From assembly GCA_002067975.1 (NCBI GenBank), contig MVRS01000244.1, positions 1 to 64,000 of the forward strand: a stretch of DNA of 64,000 bases, in the 5' to 3' direction. Numbering within the stretch: position 1 is the first letter of the stretch; each line of letters begins with the position of its first letter. The notes under the pieces were generated by a model, which was not told the DNA's origin, ran no database searches, and saw nothing but the letters and a program-made list of their open reading frames with translations. This document shows, piece after piece, positions 53,033-62,022 of the stretch. The stretch is from Syntrophorhabdus sp. PtaU1.Bin058. GTDB lineage: Bacteria > Desulfobacterota > Syntrophorhabdia > Syntrophorhabdales > Syntrophorhabdaceae. The position numbers and the translations under genes are program-made.

Positions 53033-53359
53033 TTATCCGAAGTGCTTGTGAAACGTCTTTTCGATTGCGTACCGGACGTCCTCACGGAACCGTTCATATT
53101 GTTTTAAGAAGGCTTTTCCTGCCACGGTGAGGTTGGACCCGCCGCCGGATACCCCGCCGACCCTTCTTTCGATCACGTCGAATCCAAGCTTTTTCTCACA
53201 ATCGTTCAGGACGTTCCAGGCCTTCTGGTAAGACATTTCCAGGTTCATGGCTGCCATATGCAGGGATCCCGTCTGCTCAATCCCCCTCAGGAGTTGGTAT
53301 GGACCTTCACCGAACGCCTTTCCTTCATTCTCAAGCCATACTTTATAGGCTACTTTCAT
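53033..53359 (-). CDS. modE: ModE-type winged-helix regulator, DNA-binding domain only
   Basis: A 108-residue protein equal to the N-terminal half of ModE: LLRGIEQTGSLHMAAMNLEM and SYQKAWNVLNDCEKKLG (HTH), then GGVSGGGSNLTVAGKAFLKQYE (wing). The Mop domains that bind molybdate in full ModE are missing and are found in the separate protein at 52242-52664. It lies divergent from the TonB receptor gene and both carry ModE-like boxes in front or nearby. Confidence 0.9.
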   Translation of the reverse strand: MKVAYKVWLENEGKAFGEGPYQLLRGIEQTGSLHMAAMNLEMSYQKAWNVLNDCEKKLGFDVIERRVGGVSGGGSNLTVAGKAFLKQYERFREDVRYAIEKTFHKHFG

Positions 53360-53380
53360 TCTAACCCCTTATATTAGGGT

Positions 53381-53409
53381 ATTGTAATCAATAGTATTAA
53401 CCATGTCAA
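53381..53409 (-). promoter_or_regulatory. Promoter of modE
   Basis: On the minus strand TTGACA (53409-53404), 17 nt, TACAAT (53386-53381), 22 nt before the ATG. A small inverted repeat (CTAACCC...TTAGGGT, 53361-53380) lies between the promoter and ATG. Confidence 0.72.
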
Positions 53410-53458
53410 CCGGTAGATTCAAATAATTTCCTTGCCTTAACTTAGTGAAAAAAAATAC

Positions 53459-53488
53459 TTGACCTACCGTTATACTAAATGATATATA
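53459..53488 (+). promoter_or_regulatory. Promoter candidate of the TonB-receptor operon
   Basis: TTGACC (53459-53464), 18 nt, TATATA (53483-53488), overlapped by the first ModE-like box. A leader of about 170 nt follows, containing two copies of GGATTATACCT (near 53561 and 53594). Confidence 0.5.
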
Positions 53489-53493
53489 ACTCA
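53466..53493. promoter_or_regulatory. ModE-box-like site 1 before the TonB receptor
   Basis: ACCGTTATACT, 6 nt, TATATAACTCA: 8 of 11 matches in each half to the ModE consensus, in correct spacing. It overlaps the promoter candidate. Confidence 0.65.
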
Positions 53494-53519
53494 CGTTATA
53501 TAATAAATAAAATAACGAT
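53492..53519. promoter_or_regulatory. ModE-box-like site 2 before the TonB receptor
   Basis: CACGTTATATA, 6 nt, AAAATAACGAT: 9 of 11 matches in each half. It directly abuts site 1, so two dimers could bind side by side. Confidence 0.72.
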
Positions 53520-53665
53520 GAATTTATTAGATAAAAGCTGCAGCATATAGTTGATGGCAGCGGGATTATACCTATAATCGCTTTGGGATGAAAGGATTAT
53601 ACCTTTATAGATAAGTATGTATAACGAAATACTTAAAAGAATTAAAAAAGATTAAGGAGGGAGAT

Positions 53666-55741
53666 ATGAGGAAAAGATGTATTGGGCAAATGGTTGTTTT
53701 GTTTATCTTTATGCTGTCATGCATATTGGTGTCTCATCAGACATCGCAGGCAGCAGAGGATACGAAACAAGAAAGTAACGTATTTACCCTCGGCGAGATT
53801 GAGGTGAGGGATAAGTCGGAAACAACGAAAAACGTTACAGTAGAAAGGATCAGCAGTGAAGAGATCCAGGAGTTCAACAGGGACAGGCTTACCGATGCTC
53901 TTGATCTGCTCCCCGGCGTAACGGTCTCGGGCACGTCTCAAAGAAATGAAAAGACTGTAACGGTGAGAGGGTTCGGCCCGACAAGGGTGCCTGTATTCCT
54001 TGACGGTATCCCCATCTACGTTCCAAACGACAGAACATTCGATTATAACCGTTTTACAACATTTGATCTGTCGGAGATCATTGTTTCGAAAGGATTTACC
54101 TCGGTACTGTACGGTCCGAATACCATGGGCGGGGCCATAAACATGGTAACGAGGAGGCCGGTGAAGGCCTTTGAAGGGACGGCAGGCGCCGGGTATTCAA
54201 CGGGAAATACCTATTACGGCTATGCCAATGTAGGGACCAACCAGAAGAAATGGTATCTCCAGGCAGGGGCATCATACCTTAACAGCGACTATTACCCCAT
54301 GTCCAACGACTATACCCCAACACCGAGGCAGGGCGGCGGCAGAAGGATAGAATCATATTCAAAGGACGACAAGGTGAGTTTCAAAGTGGCCCTTACGCCT
54401 GCCGACAATCACGAGTATGCCTTTGGCTTCAGCACCCAGCATGGAGAAAAAGGCGGTCCTCCCGATACGAGGCCCTACGGCCCGAACATCAACAACAGTT
54501 TCTGGACGTGGCCGAAATGGGATAAGACGAGCTATTACTTTGCGTCAAACACGCCTCTCGGAGACAAGAGTTATGTAAAGGCAAGGCTTTATTACGACAA
54601 GTTTGAAAACTGGCTCGACTTTTTTACCAACAACACATACAGCGCACCCAATTTAAGGCAAGGGGACAGGAGCTACTACAACGACTGGACTGTTGGGGGC
54701 ACCATTGAGGCAGGTACGACCTTGATCCCGAGAAACAATATCAAGGCAGCCTTCCATTACAAGAGAGACACCCATAACGAGCGCAACAGGGCGGGCAGGA
54801 CCACGATAGGCACCCGTTATTTGCCTGAACCATGGCAGCGTTCAGATGATTTAACGACCTCAGCCGGTATCGAGGATACGATTGATATCACAAAAAAATT
54901 CTATGCCATTGCAGGGATAAGCTATGACAAATCAGAGGGACTGCGCGCCACGGAATGGAACCCGGCCAACTATGGCGCCATCGGATGGCATCATTTCGAA
55001 ACCGGCAGCGAATCTACCTGGAACCCACAACTTGGCCTCTTTTATATGATCTCAGACACGGGAAAGCTCCATGCAACCGTTGAAAGGAAGACGAGGTTCC
55101 CGTCCTTGAAGGATAAGTTTTCTGGGGGGTTCGGGACCAGGCTGGAAAACCCGGACCTGAAAGCGGAAAAGTCTATAAATTATGAAGTAGGTTATGAGGA
55201 CGTCTTTTTGAAAAAGATAAAGTTCAAAGGCAATATCTTTCATAATGACATTACCGATGCGATCCAGAACATAACGCTTACCGGCGGCCTTACCCAGAAT
55301 CAGAATATCGGGAAGGTAAAGCAGTACGGTATAGAACTGGAGGGGATTGTCTCGATAATGGACAACCTTGAAGGGGGCGCCAATTACACGTTCATCAACA
55401 AAAGCAACGAAACGGATATGGATGTCAACAATCCGAAATATCTCAGGATCACCGATGTGCCGGTACACAAGATATTCAGTTACGTGAAATATACAACCCC
55501 ATGGAAAGGGCTCAGTGTGCTGGGCAGCGTGGATTATGCCTCGGGCCGTACCAGCAGTTCCGATGGGATGTACAGCACAGGGGCCTTTGCAAGGGTGAAC
55601 ATGAAGGCATCGTATAAGATAAAAGAAGGATTGACCTTTGAGGCAGGTGTCAACAACCTGCTTGACCGGAATTATGAATATTCGTCCGGTTATCCCGAGC
55701 CGGGGAGGATCTGGTTTACGAACGTGTCATACAGATTTTAA
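53666..55741 (+). CDS. TonB-dependent outer-membrane receptor A
   Basis: A 691-residue receptor with signal peptide (ending near SQAA), a TonB-box-like region after ESNVFTLGEIEV, a plug (LTDALDLLPGVTVSGTSQRN, VTVRGFGPTRVPVFLDGIPI, SVLYGPNTMGGAINMVTRRP) and a 22-strand barrel ending in the aromatic pattern WFTNVSYRF. Ribosome site AAGGAGGGAGAT. ModE-like boxes upstream and the mod genes next door point to a molybdenum or tungsten compound as ligand, but nothing in the barrel sequence proves it. Confidence 0.93.
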   Translation: MRKRCIGQMVVLFIFMLSCILVSHQTSQAAEDTKQESNVFTLGEIEVRDKSETTKNVTVERISSEEIQEFNRDRLTDALDLLPGVTVSGTSQRNEKTVTVRGFGPTRVPVFLDGIPIYVPNDRTFDYNRFTTFDLSEIIVSKGFTSVLYGPNTMGGAINMVTRRPVKAFEGTAGAGYSTGNTYYGYANVGTNQKKWYLQAGASYLNSDYYPMSNDYTPTPRQGGGRRIESYSKDDKVSFKVALTPADNHEYAFGFSTQHGEKGGPPDTRPYGPNINNSFWTWPKWDKTSYYFASNTPLGDKSYVKARLYYDKFENWLDFFTNNTYSAPNLRQGDRSYYNDWTVGGTIEAGTTLIPRNNIKAAFHYKRDTHNERNRAGRTTIGTRYLPEPWQRSDDLTTSAGIEDTIDITKKFYAIAGISYDKSEGLRATEWNPANYGAIGWHHFETGSESTWNPQLGLFYMISDTGKLHATVERKTRFPSLKDKFSGGFGTRLENPDLKAEKSINYEVGYEDVFLKKIKFKGNIFHNDITDAIQNITLTGGLTQNQNIGKVKQYGIELEGIVSIMDNLEGGANYTFINKSNETDMDVNNPKYLRITDVPVHKIFSYVKYTTPWKGLSVLGSVDYASGRTSSSDGMYSTGAFARVNMKASYKIKEGLTFEAGVNNLLDRNYEYSSGYPEPGRIWFTNVSYRF

Positions 55742-55749
55742 GAGGTGTA

Positions 55750-56562
55750 ATGATATTACCGGAGACGATAAGCATCATTGAAGGTTTATACGGGGAGAGC
55801 TTAAGGCGTATTACCATCGAGAGGATAGTGATTGGTATATTTTTTACCGGGGTTAAACTTTCCAACGGATGCGGGGGCGTATCATATACGCCCGTCTCCG
55901 AGATACATGAAGATGTGAGCCGTAAGAGCCCGATATTTACGAAAGACAGACCCGTTATGCTCAAGGGCATGTCCGCCCATGAGGTTCTGGACGGTCTAAA
56001 CGATACCCCGATGCATACGACAGTGAAGCTTGTTGTCCTGAATGCCCTTTCCACTCTTTTTTTCAACCGTGAACGGTATTTTATCATCGAAGACGGTGAT
56101 GCCCTTGACAGCATCAACCTGGATATTACAAAAAGGGTCTGCATGGTAGGTGCCTTCCCTCCTTTCCTGGAGAAATTTAGAAAGATCAACAATATTGAGC
56201 TCAACGTGATCGAAAGGAGAAAGGAAAGCCTGACCGGTGATGATGCCCGATATTTTGTGCCTGCCTCTGCTGCACAATCAATAATCCCTCTATGCGATAC
56301 GGTAATCATTACAGGGGCCTCTATTGCCAACGGGACTATAGATGAACTTTTAAACTATACGCGCCCCAATGCCCAGGTAATAGTTACGGGACCTACGGCG
56401 AGTTTTCTGCCTGACGCCTTCTTCAGAAGAAACGTGAATGTTGTAAGTGGTGTAACGGTCACGAAACCGGACGAGGCCCTTGATATGCTCTCGGAGGGTG
56501 TGGGTGCATATCACCTTTTCAAGGGGTGCGTGAAGAAGATGAACGTACTGGACAGGATATAA
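55750..56562 (+). CDS. DUF364 (DUF4213-DUF364) putative metal-chelation protein
   Basis: A 270-residue cytoplasmic protein. The N-terminal part (ERIVIGIFFTGVKLSNGCGGVSY) is DUF4213 and the C-terminal Rossmann-like part (RVCMVGAFPPFLEKF, DTVIITGASIANGTIDELL, QVIVTGPTASFLPDAFF) is DUF364. Family structures have suggested heavy-metal chelation. It starts 8 nt after receptor A, consistent with handling of the imported metal. Confidence 0.88.
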   Translation: MILPETISIIEGLYGESLRRITIERIVIGIFFTGVKLSNGCGGVSYTPVSEIHEDVSRKSPIFTKDRPVMLKGMSAHEVLDGLNDTPMHTTVKLVVLNALSTLFFNRERYFIIEDGDALDSINLDITKRVCMVGAFPPFLEKFRKINNIELNVIERRKESLTGDDARYFVPASAAQSIIPLCDTVIITGASIANGTIDELLNYTRPNAQVIVTGPTASFLPDAFFRRNVNVVSGVTVTKPDEALDMLSEGVGAYHLFKGCVKKMNVLDRI

Positions 56563-56608
56563 CGGCAGACAAAGGCTGTAAGTCTGAAAAAGAAGAAGGA
56601 GGGTGATC

Positions 56609-57034
56609 ATGGAATGGCTTCATTACATAATTGATTACGGCATCATAGCAGTGCTTATCGTGATGAGCGTGATAGCCGTGGCTGTGGCCATAGAGAGAAA
56701 ATTCTTCTACAGGAAGGTGCAGATTGCTGCATATGCCGATAAGAAGACGCTGGAGTTGCAGCTTACCAAGAGGCTCCACCTCATCGCCACGGTGGGGAGC
56801 AATGCGCCCTACGTCGGGCTCCTCGGCACGGTGCTCGGGATTATGCTGACCTTTTCCACGATCGGAACGCAGGGGATCGCGGATACAGGCCAGATCATGT
56901 ACGGCCTTGCGCTTGCCCTGAAGGCAACCGCTGTAGGCCTTGCCGTTGCCATCCCCGCTGTCATCATGTACAACCTGCTTTTAAGATCGGCAAAAGAACT
57001 GATCTTTCAATGGGAGATCAGCAATGGAAGATAA
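56609..57034 (+). CDS. exbB: ExbB-type proton channel protein
   Basis: A 141-residue short ExbB with three membrane helices. [23 protein letters not shown] and [24 protein letters not shown] are typical. ATG 56609 follows AGGAGGGTGATC. With ExbD it powers TonB. Overlaps exbD by 11 bp. Confidence 0.93.
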   Translation: MEWLHYIIDYGIIAVLIVMSVIAVAVAIERKFFYRKVQIAAYADKKTLELQLTKRLHLIATVGSNAPYVGLLGTVLGIMLTFSTIGTQGIADTGQIMYGLALALKATAVGLAVAIPAVIMYNLLLRSAKELIFQWEISNGR

Positions 57035-57407
57035 AGGTTTTGACTATATGAATGTGATTCCGCTGGTAGATGTGATGATGGTGCTGCTTACGATCGTCCT
57101 CATGACATCGACATTCATTGCAAGCGGTGCGATCCCGGTGGAACTCCCAAAGGTCACGCAGGATCAGAAGGCGGCCCTCAAGACGGCAACGGTTGTTGTT
57201 GACCGTCAGGGCATGATCTACTTCGAGTCAACTCCGACAACGCTCCAGGGCCTCAAGGAGAAGATAAACACGCTCAAGCGGGAAACGCCGGTACTGGTAA
57301 AGGCGGATCGTTATGTTGCAGTACAGGCCTGTGTCGATGTACTTGATCTGCTTTCCGGCAGCGGGTTCAAAAAGGTCGGCCTGCAGACCGAGCGGGACCG
57401 GTTGTAA
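57024..57407 (+). CDS. exbD: ExbD-type protein
   Basis: A 127-residue ExbD. One membrane helix, [19 protein letters not shown], holds the conserved Asp; the periplasmic domain has [13 protein letters not shown] and the end [14 protein letters not shown]. Confidence 0.93.
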   Translation: MEDKGFDYMNVIPLVDVMMVLLTIVLMTSTFIASGAIPVELPKVTQDQKAALKTATVVVDRQGMIYFESTPTTLQGLKEKINTLKRETPVLVKADRYVAVQACVDVLDLLSGSGFKKVGLQTERDRL

Positions 57408-57419
57408 GGTTTTTTGTTT

Positions 57420-58223
57420 ATGAGGTTGTATTATTTACTTTCCCTCCTGATCCACTCGGTGCTGGTGACGGCAGTCTTTGTTGTGGGTGCTTCAGGCGTG
57501 CAGAAGCCGGCTGAGACGGTTACAGTCGTTTTACACAATGAAGCATTCATGGCCGGCGGTTCCGGCGGCGATGGAAAGAGACCGGGATCCCAGGTGATAG
57601 AAAACACTAAAAAAAAGATCATCAGGGAGGTCGTGAAGTCTAAGCATCGCAAGGCACTGGTGATGGACAAAACCGAGGCAGCCCCCGATAAAAGTATGCC
57701 TCCCAAAGAGGCTGAAAAGGATAACGCGATACCATCGAATGAATCGTCCGAGCTTGCCATGCTCGGCAAGCCTATGCAGGCAGGCGGTGATTTCGATGCC
57801 GGTGAGTCGGGGATCGGCCTGGGAGGAGGCGGCACCGGTATCGGGGGACACGGTTCCGGTTCGGGCTTCGGCGGTACCGGTAAAGGGGGTACAGGCGGCA
57901 CCGGCAAGGGTTATGGCATAGGTCAGTCTGAAGAATACATGAAGATGAAATACGTTAAGGAACATTTCCGTTATATACGGGACCTGATTATGAAACACCT
58001 TACCTATCCGTTACTGGCAAGGAAGATGGGCTGGAAGGGGCAGGTAACGGTCTCTTTTATAATCGGCGAGAAGGGCACCGTTGAACAGATCAGGATCATA
58101 AAGAGTTCCGGTTATAAGATCCTTGACGAGAACGTGGAAAGCACTATCAGGGAAGTACAGCCCTTCCCTAAACCGCCGGTGAGGGCGGAGATTATCATCC
58201 CCGTCGTATACCGGCTGGGATAG
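57420..58223 (+). CDS. tonB: TonB energy transducer with a Gly-rich linker
   Basis: A 267-residue TonB: N-terminal helix (YYLLSLLIHSVLVTAVFVVG), a charged linker, a stretch of nearly pure Gly/Thr/Ser (about 135-170) instead of the usual Pro-Lys linker, and the C-terminal domain (YPLLARKMGWKGQVTVSFIIGEKG, ESTIREVQPFPKPP). It links ExbBD to receptors A and B. ATG 57420 is chosen; TTG 57414 in frame is possible. Confidence 0.92.
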   Translation: MRLYYLLSLLIHSVLVTAVFVVGASGVQKPAETVTVVLHNEAFMAGGSGGDGKRPGSQVIENTKKKIIREVVKSKHRKALVMDKTEAAPDKSMPPKEAEKDNAIPSNESSELAMLGKPMQAGGDFDAGESGIGLGGGGTGIGGHGSGSGFGGTGKGGTGGTGKGYGIGQSEEYMKMKYVKEHFRYIRDLIMKHLTYPLLARKMGWKGQVTVSFIIGEKGTVEQIRIIKSSGYKILDENVESTIREVQPFPKPPVRAEIIIPVVYRLG

Positions 58224-58261
58224 TCAAAGATAAACAGAACATTTGCAGGAAGGAGACATGT

Positions 58262-58858
58262 ATGGGTGCAGACAATCTTGATTTAGAAACATGCCTTGAA
58301 GAGGCAAAGGCGTTTCACGGCGATCTTTGCGCGGGGATTATGCTCGGTACGAGGATGTCCATTCTCGGACTTAAATCCATAGGCATAGACGACCCGAAGG
58401 GGAAAGACAGAAAGAGTATCATTGTATTTGCCGAAACGGACAGGTGCGTGACGGACGCAATCCTGGTGACGACAGGCTGTCATCCCGGCAAACGGACCAT
58501 GAAGATATTCGATTACGGTAAAATGGCAGCCACGTTCGTGAACGTTAAAACAGGCAAGGCAGTCCGGGTTTTCTTGAAGAACAGGGACGGCGATAAGAAG
58601 ATGACACGTGAAGAGATCGAGAAGTCGCCCCATTCGGATGCCTTCGTGATGGGTCCCGCGGAAGAACTTTTTAACGTAGTAGAGGTTTCCGTAGACCTGA
58701 AGCCGGAGGACCTGCCGGGTAAGCCTTTACAGATTGTGACCTGTTCCGTATGCGGAGAGCGCATCATGGATAAAAGAGAGGTTTACAGGGACGGCAATAT
58801 TCTATGCAAACCCTGTGCGGAGGGCAGGTACTACTATACGGTGGTCAACCCCGGTTGA
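58262..58858 (+). CDS. FmdE-like protein with zinc finger
   Basis: A 198-residue protein of the formylmethanofuran dehydrogenase subunit E family. The core shows AFHGDLCAGIMLGTRM and DRCVTDAILVTTGCHPGKR; the C-terminus has a CSVC...CKPC zinc finger. FmdE occurs with molybdenum and tungsten formylmethanofuran dehydrogenase, but stand-alone copies are found in many bacteria without that enzyme, which fits here. A metal-related role in the TonB cluster is inferred. Confidence 0.88.
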   Translation: MGADNLDLETCLEEAKAFHGDLCAGIMLGTRMSILGLKSIGIDDPKGKDRKSIIVFAETDRCVTDAILVTTGCHPGKRTMKIFDYGKMAATFVNVKTGKAVRVFLKNRDGDKKMTREEIEKSPHSDAFVMGPAEELFNVVEVSVDLKPEDLPGKPLQIVTCSVCGERIMDKREVYRDGNILCKPCAEGRYYYTVVNPG

Positions 58859-58868
58859 TAAAGCAGCG

Positions 58869-58903
58869 GAGAGCTGAGAGCAAAGGGCTGAGAGCGAAAG
58901 ACG
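58869..58903. repeat. Heptamer repeat after the FmdE gene
   Basis: Period-7 series GAGAGCT, GAGAGCA, AAGGGCT, GAGAGCG, AAAGACG in the 119-nt gap before the methyltransferase. Confidence 0.7.
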
Positions 58904-58977
58904 AACCTTTCAATTATCACTGTATCAGCTGATGGCCGGATGACGCGGCGAGTCACAGGATATAGAAGCGGCAGCAC

Positions 58978-59844
58978 ATGCCGCAGGATATATCTGTTTG
59001 GTGGGATAACGACATGAAGGATGTCAGGGCAATTGACTGGAACAATGTATGGAAGAATGCAAGGATGCAACGTACCACCCCGGTGCGCAGTCCCTCCTTC
59101 TGGAACAAGAGGGCGCCGAGTTTTGCTGAAAATTCACTGAAAAAAGGGTACGCCGAGGCGTTCGTGAAGATAGTGAATCCCAGGAAGACATGGAGTGTCC
59201 TCGATATGGCCTGCGGTGCAGGCATTCTTGCCGTCCCTTTTGCAAGGCATGTCAGGTCTGTTACCGCGGTGGACTTTTCCGAAGCAATGTTGGAAAGGCT
59301 TCAGGAGCGATGCAGAGAGACCGGGATCTCCAATATAAGGATACTCAAGGCAAGCTGGGAAGACAACTGGAGCAAGGCAGGTATAGGACTGCATGATGTC
59401 GCTATAGCTTCACGTTCACTCGTGGTGGATGACCTCAGGCATGCCGTTATGAAATTGAATAACATTGCGCGAAAACGGGTTTACATATCCACCATTGTAG
59501 ACGACGGTCCTTATGACAGACGCATATTCGATGCCGTAGGCAGAAAGCTCGATGCAGGACCCGACTACATATACAACTACAACCTTCTCTATCAGATGGG
59601 CATCCATGCCAATGTCTGTTTTATCACGGAGGATTATCAGAAGACCTATGGAGACCGTTATGAGGCGCTGGATTCCGCAAGGTGGATGGTGGGCGATATG
59701 ACGCCTGAAGAGGAGAAAAGATATGTGGACCATTTCGATAAACACCTTGTCTGCTATGCGGGACGATGGGTGCTGGATTACCGCAGGACCATTCGATGGG
59801 CCGTGATCTGGTGGGACAAGGGAACAAATACAAATCACCGATGA
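58978..59844 (+). CDS. Class I SAM-dependent methyltransferase
   Basis: A 288-residue methyltransferase: SVLDMACGAGILAVPFARHV (motif I), VTAVDFSEAMLERLQ (motif II), then NIRILKASWED. No signal peptide. The substrate is unknown; placement between FmdE and receptor B suggests work on the imported or exported metal ligand. ATGA overlap with receptor B. Confidence 0.88.
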   Translation: MPQDISVWWDNDMKDVRAIDWNNVWKNARMQRTTPVRSPSFWNKRAPSFAENSLKKGYAEAFVKIVNPRKTWSVLDMACGAGILAVPFARHVRSVTAVDFSEAMLERLQERCRETGISNIRILKASWEDNWSKAGIGLHDVAIASRSLVVDDLRHAVMKLNNIARKRVYISTIVDDGPYDRRIFDAVGRKLDAGPDYIYNYNLLYQMGIHANVCFITEDYQKTYGDRYEALDSARWMVGDMTPEEEKRYVDHFDKHLVCYAGRWVLDYRRTIRWAVIWWDKGTNTNHR

Positions 59845-61907
59845 GAAGAAGGAGGATGAGAGAAAGGATGAAAGGTCTGGACAGGGGTTTCATAGTATTC
59901 GTACTCGTACTCGCAGTTTGTTGTTTTACTCAGACAGCATTTGCGCAAAAGGAAGAGGAACAGAAGAAGGATAAGCATGAAACGTCGTACAACCTGGATG
60001 AGATCACAGTTTCCGGCAAAGGCGTGAAGGAGCCGGTAACAAGCCCCTATGCGGTGACTGAAAGCAGTAGACTTCAAACAGAGGTCTTTACGCGGGAAGA
60101 GATCGAGGCACTCCACCCGGAGAGCGTATGGGATATCATCGAGCAGGTCCCCGGCATGGAGGTAACATTCCAAGGGAGGCAGCACATGGATTTTTCCAAC
60201 ATGAGAGGGACGGGAAGCTATGGCGTCATCCTTGACGGTGTATATGTTCCAAGCCTTGACAGACTTCTCAAAACCCTGCCTGTTGACGCCATAGAGTCCA
60301 TGACCGTTGTGAGGGACGCGACAGCCCTTACCCTCGGTCCTCTCACCAACTTCGGATCGAGTACAGGCTCCGGCAATCAGGGATTTGTCATTATCAAGAC
60401 AAAGCGCGCCTCAAAGCTGGAAGGAGGTTTTGTGGCGAGTTACGGAAGTTTTCATACGGAAAAGGAACATGTCTACCAGGGTTCAAAGATAGGCAATTTT
60501 GATTACAGGATAGCCGGAACGTACAATAATACACTGGGCAAAACGAACTGGTATAATGCAAGCCGCAACGCCTCTGTTCTTTTCCGCGGCGGGTATACGG
60601 CGCCGGTATTTAATGCCGATGTATTGTACTACTCAAGCCGGGGGATGAGAGAATTCCAGCGGTCGGAGACCGTTGCACCATCTGTCGTAAAAGGGAAGCT
60701 TTACTGGGGGAATGTGGGGGAACTCAGCAATGCCAAATGGAAGATAGACCCAATGGTCTCCGACATGTTTGCCATAAACTTAAGCAAGCCCTGGAACGAT
60801 GTGCATACAACAACCTTCAGTTACGCATACAACAATCTTATTGTGGCCAGCGAGACGACCAATTTTCCCGACGGGTCGGCAAAAATAAGTGTAGGTGATC
60901 AGAACAGCCGCGGTCAGAGTGCAAATCTCAGGCATGTTATCAATGCCCGCAATAATATCCTCAAGGTGGGAGGGCAGTTCCTTCAGGCAATTGCCCCTGA
61001 CGGTTCTGCCCCTAATATAGGCCGAAGATCCGGAGAAGACATGTACGGTCTTTATGCGCAGGACGAATATCATATGCTGAATGATAGACTCACCATTGAC
61101 GGCGGTGTCAGGGTAGACAAGAAACATTATGAAAACAGTCCTGCGACAGGTAACTCTGTTAACGAGTGGGCGAAGGAGACCTACGCCTGTGCCCTCGGCG
61201 CTTCATATAAGCCGGGCTCAATTTTTACCCTTACCGGACGCTATGCATATACGGAAAACTCCCAATCGAGTTATCAGGCAAGCAGCGACGGGACAACGCT
61301 GCCTCCTGAGAGACGATCGAGATATGAGGCCGGTGTCCTTGCCAACATCCATCCCGTCTTTAACCCGTGGCTCACGCTTTACTATTACGACACAAAGAAC
61401 CAGAAGGTAAGTTCCACGGGTATCGATCCCTACACGGGGAAAAAGGTTTCGTCTTACACAGACCCTTTCACAGGGGAAGAGGTAAACTTTGTGGCGGCCG
61501 ACGATGTGGTTACCAAGGGTCTGGAATTCGGCATATCGGGACAGATATTGAAGCATTTCAGCTACAGGCTCCAGTATACCCATGTTACGACGGATAATAC
61601 AGACACCAATAACAGCAGTCCCCATCACCTGGCAAGCGGACGCTTCAGCTACAAGTACAAAAAGTTTTTTGCAAATGCCAGTCTTCGTTACGTAAGTTCT
61701 TACAGCCGCACCCTATATGATGAACGTGGCGGCTATACAAGGCTTGATGCCAATATGGGATACAATTTCCAAATATTCGACAGGGATACCCGGATCACCC
61801 TCTACGGCAGAAACCTGGGCAATAAAGCCTATTATACCTCGGGCAATGGTCAGTACTACGACCCCGGCATCCAGTATGGCGTGGAGCTGGCATATAAATT
61901 CTGGTGA
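59841..61907 (+). CDS. TonB-dependent outer-membrane receptor B
   Basis: A 688-residue receptor. ATG 59841 overlaps the previous stop; ATG 59868 after AAGGAGG (12 nt) is also possible. Signal peptide (GFIVFVLVLAVCCFTQTAFA), plug (PESVWDIIEQVPGMEVTFQG, GSYGVILDGVYVP, ESMTVVRDATALTLGP, SSTGSGNQGFVIIKTKR) and a barrel ending VELAYKFW. It differs clearly from receptor A and may bind a different form of the ligand. Confidence 0.93.
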   Translation: MRRRRMRERMKGLDRGFIVFVLVLAVCCFTQTAFAQKEEEQKKDKHETSYNLDEITVSGKGVKEPVTSPYAVTESSRLQTEVFTREEIEALHPESVWDIIEQVPGMEVTFQGRQHMDFSNMRGTGSYGVILDGVYVPSLDRLLKTLPVDAIESMTVVRDATALTLGPLTNFGSSTGSGNQGFVIIKTKRASKLEGGFVASYGSFHTEKEHVYQGSKIGNFDYRIAGTYNNTLGKTNWYNASRNASVLFRGGYTAPVFNADVLYYSSRGMREFQRSETVAPSVVKGKLYWGNVGELSNAKWKIDPMVSDMFAINLSKPWNDVHTTTFSYAYNNLIVASETTNFPDGSAKISVGDQNSRGQSANLRHVINARNNILKVGGQFLQAIAPDGSAPNIGRRSGEDMYGLYAQDEYHMLNDRLTIDGGVRVDKKHYENSPATGNSVNEWAKETYACALGASYKPGSIFTLTGRYAYTENSQSSYQASSDGTTLPPERRSRYEAGVLANIHPVFNPWLTLYYYDTKNQKVSSTGIDPYTGKKVSSYTDPFTGEEVNFVAADDVVTKGLEFGISGQILKHFSYRLQYTHVTTDNTDTNNSSPHHLASGRFSYKYKKFFANASLRYVSSYSRTLYDERGGYTRLDANMGYNFQIFDRDTRITLYGRNLGNKAYYTSGNGQYYDPGIQYGVELAYKFW

Positions 61908-62022
61908 AAAAGGGATTTTAAGAATGGAAATAGTGTTTGATGGAATCACTCACAGGATACCTGCTTCTTATCGGAGAAGAAGGCAAAACATAAATGAAAA
62001 GTTTATCGGGAGGTATAAGAAT

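Noticed and set aside
53520-53665. Riboswitch (Moco or tungsten type) in the receptor A leader
   Set aside because: Only a repeated GGATTATACCT is visible; no convincing aptamer fold could be drawn by eye.
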